The position numbers and the translations under genes are program-made. Below are positions 63,221 to 64,000 of a stretch of DNA of 64,000 nucleotides, piece after piece; the first letter of the stretch is position 1; each line of letters opens with the position of its first letter. The DNA lies in assembly GCF_036417845.1 (NCBI RefSeq), contig NC_089985.1, positions 26,370,583 to 26,434,582 on the forward strand, read 5' to 3'. Below the pieces are notes generated by a model that was not told the DNA's origin, did no database searches, and worked only from the letters and a program-made list of their open reading frames with translations. Source of the DNA: Apteryx mantelli. Taxonomy: Eukaryota; Chordata; Aves; Apterygiformes; Apterygidae.

Positions 63221-64000
63221 CTACATAGGAAAACCATAGTACTATTTAGTCTTGTTCACCTTATCATAAGATGTTTGGAAGACAGTAACAACCAACTGAT
63301 CTTACAAGATTCAGTTGGCCAAAACGCATAATAAAATGTAGCAGTAGATTTCATTAGTTAAAGTCTTTGCTAAAGTGACATTTGTTACAAATTGCAACAG
63401 AATTTTCTGAATAAGTAATCACCTAAACAAAAAGCTCTATCTGTCCTCTGAGACATGACAGAAGCTCCAGAACCTAAATTTCATTCATCCTGGTAGTTCT
63501 GCATTTTTTGGCTGAAAAAGAGCTCCAGACCTGTGAAGACTGGTACGCCCAACACCATCTGAAGTCCCCAGCTTCAAAGTAACAGAAATAGGAGCTTTAT
63601 GTAGAATTTGAGTATTTATGGGAAACAGTTATTTACCTTTACATTTAACTATGATTCCTTGGGCTACACTGTTAATATATTATCAAAGACTGGCACATAT
63701 GTACCCCCCATATTTGATATGGCAGTCGTATGGCCAAGATACATCTGCCAGTCTGCAATGTGTCTTAAATGCTTCTTTCTTCCAAGGCTTACTTTAGGTA
63801 AGCAGGAAACTTCTTCTCAGCTACTTACCAAAAAGAATCCAGCTGTTGGAGGACTACAGAACATACAACTTAGAGTGACTGTCACTGTGACAGTCTTAGG
63901 AGGAAATTAAATATAGACTATATTGCTGTTCCTACAGTATATGGTGTGCCCTTCATACCTTGTGAAGAAACATGTTTGTGAAAGCACCTATGAAACTCTA
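63221..64000. other. SPATA1 upstream intron, nothing recognised
   Basis: I found no exon with plausible splice sites and SPATA1-like coding sequence in the last 780 bases. It is presumed to be intron of the - strand gene. Confidence 0.5.

Overview
This is vertebrate nuclear DNA, almost certainly from a bird. It holds the egg-yolk vitellogenin cluster: multi-exon genes with GT-AG introns, a CR1 LINE typical of sauropsids, and the bird/reptile gene order vitellogenin - vitellogenin - CTBS - SPATA1. No prokaryotic features, CRISPR, rRNA or tRNA genes were seen. The phosvitin of the first gene is much shorter than the chicken one as I remember it, so the species is probably not chicken, but I cannot name it.

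Layout. (1) 139-19616, + strand: the last 25 coding exons of a VTG2-type vitellogenin; its first ~10 exons lie to the left of the window. (2) 19617-25336: intergenic DNA ending in a compact liver/oestrogen-type promoter (imperfect ERE, HNF1-like site, TATA box). (3) 25337-49039, +: a complete 35-exon second vitellogenin, VTG3-type, of about 1,734 residues, with a small, degraded phosvitin. (4) 49265-49880: a CpG island right behind the VTG3 poly(A) signal. It is the promoter of CTBS (di-N-acetylchitobiase, 7 exons, 49612-56569, +). (5) 59928-63220, - strand: the last three exons of SPATA1, convergent with CTBS.

Function. VTG2 and VTG3 are yolk precursors of the large lipid transfer protein family. 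In birds they are made in the liver under oestrogen, secreted, taken up by oocytes and cleaved to lipovitellins, phosvitin and a C-terminal vWD-containing fragment. CTBS (lysosomal chitobiase) and SPATA1 are unrelated conserved neighbours; they show that this is the classical yolk-gene locus.

Most noteworthy: a probable gene-conversion tract shared by the two vitellogenins. Exon 22 differs at 3 of 176 nt, and 172 nt of the following intron differ at one, while flanking exons are strongly diverged. The tract ends next to a VTG3 phosvitin exon whose splice acceptor reads CG where VTG2 has AG. I found no previously undescribed system; the window is a well-known locus with some unusual local events. 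All exon borders were read by eye, from splice sites and from alignment of the two paralogues.
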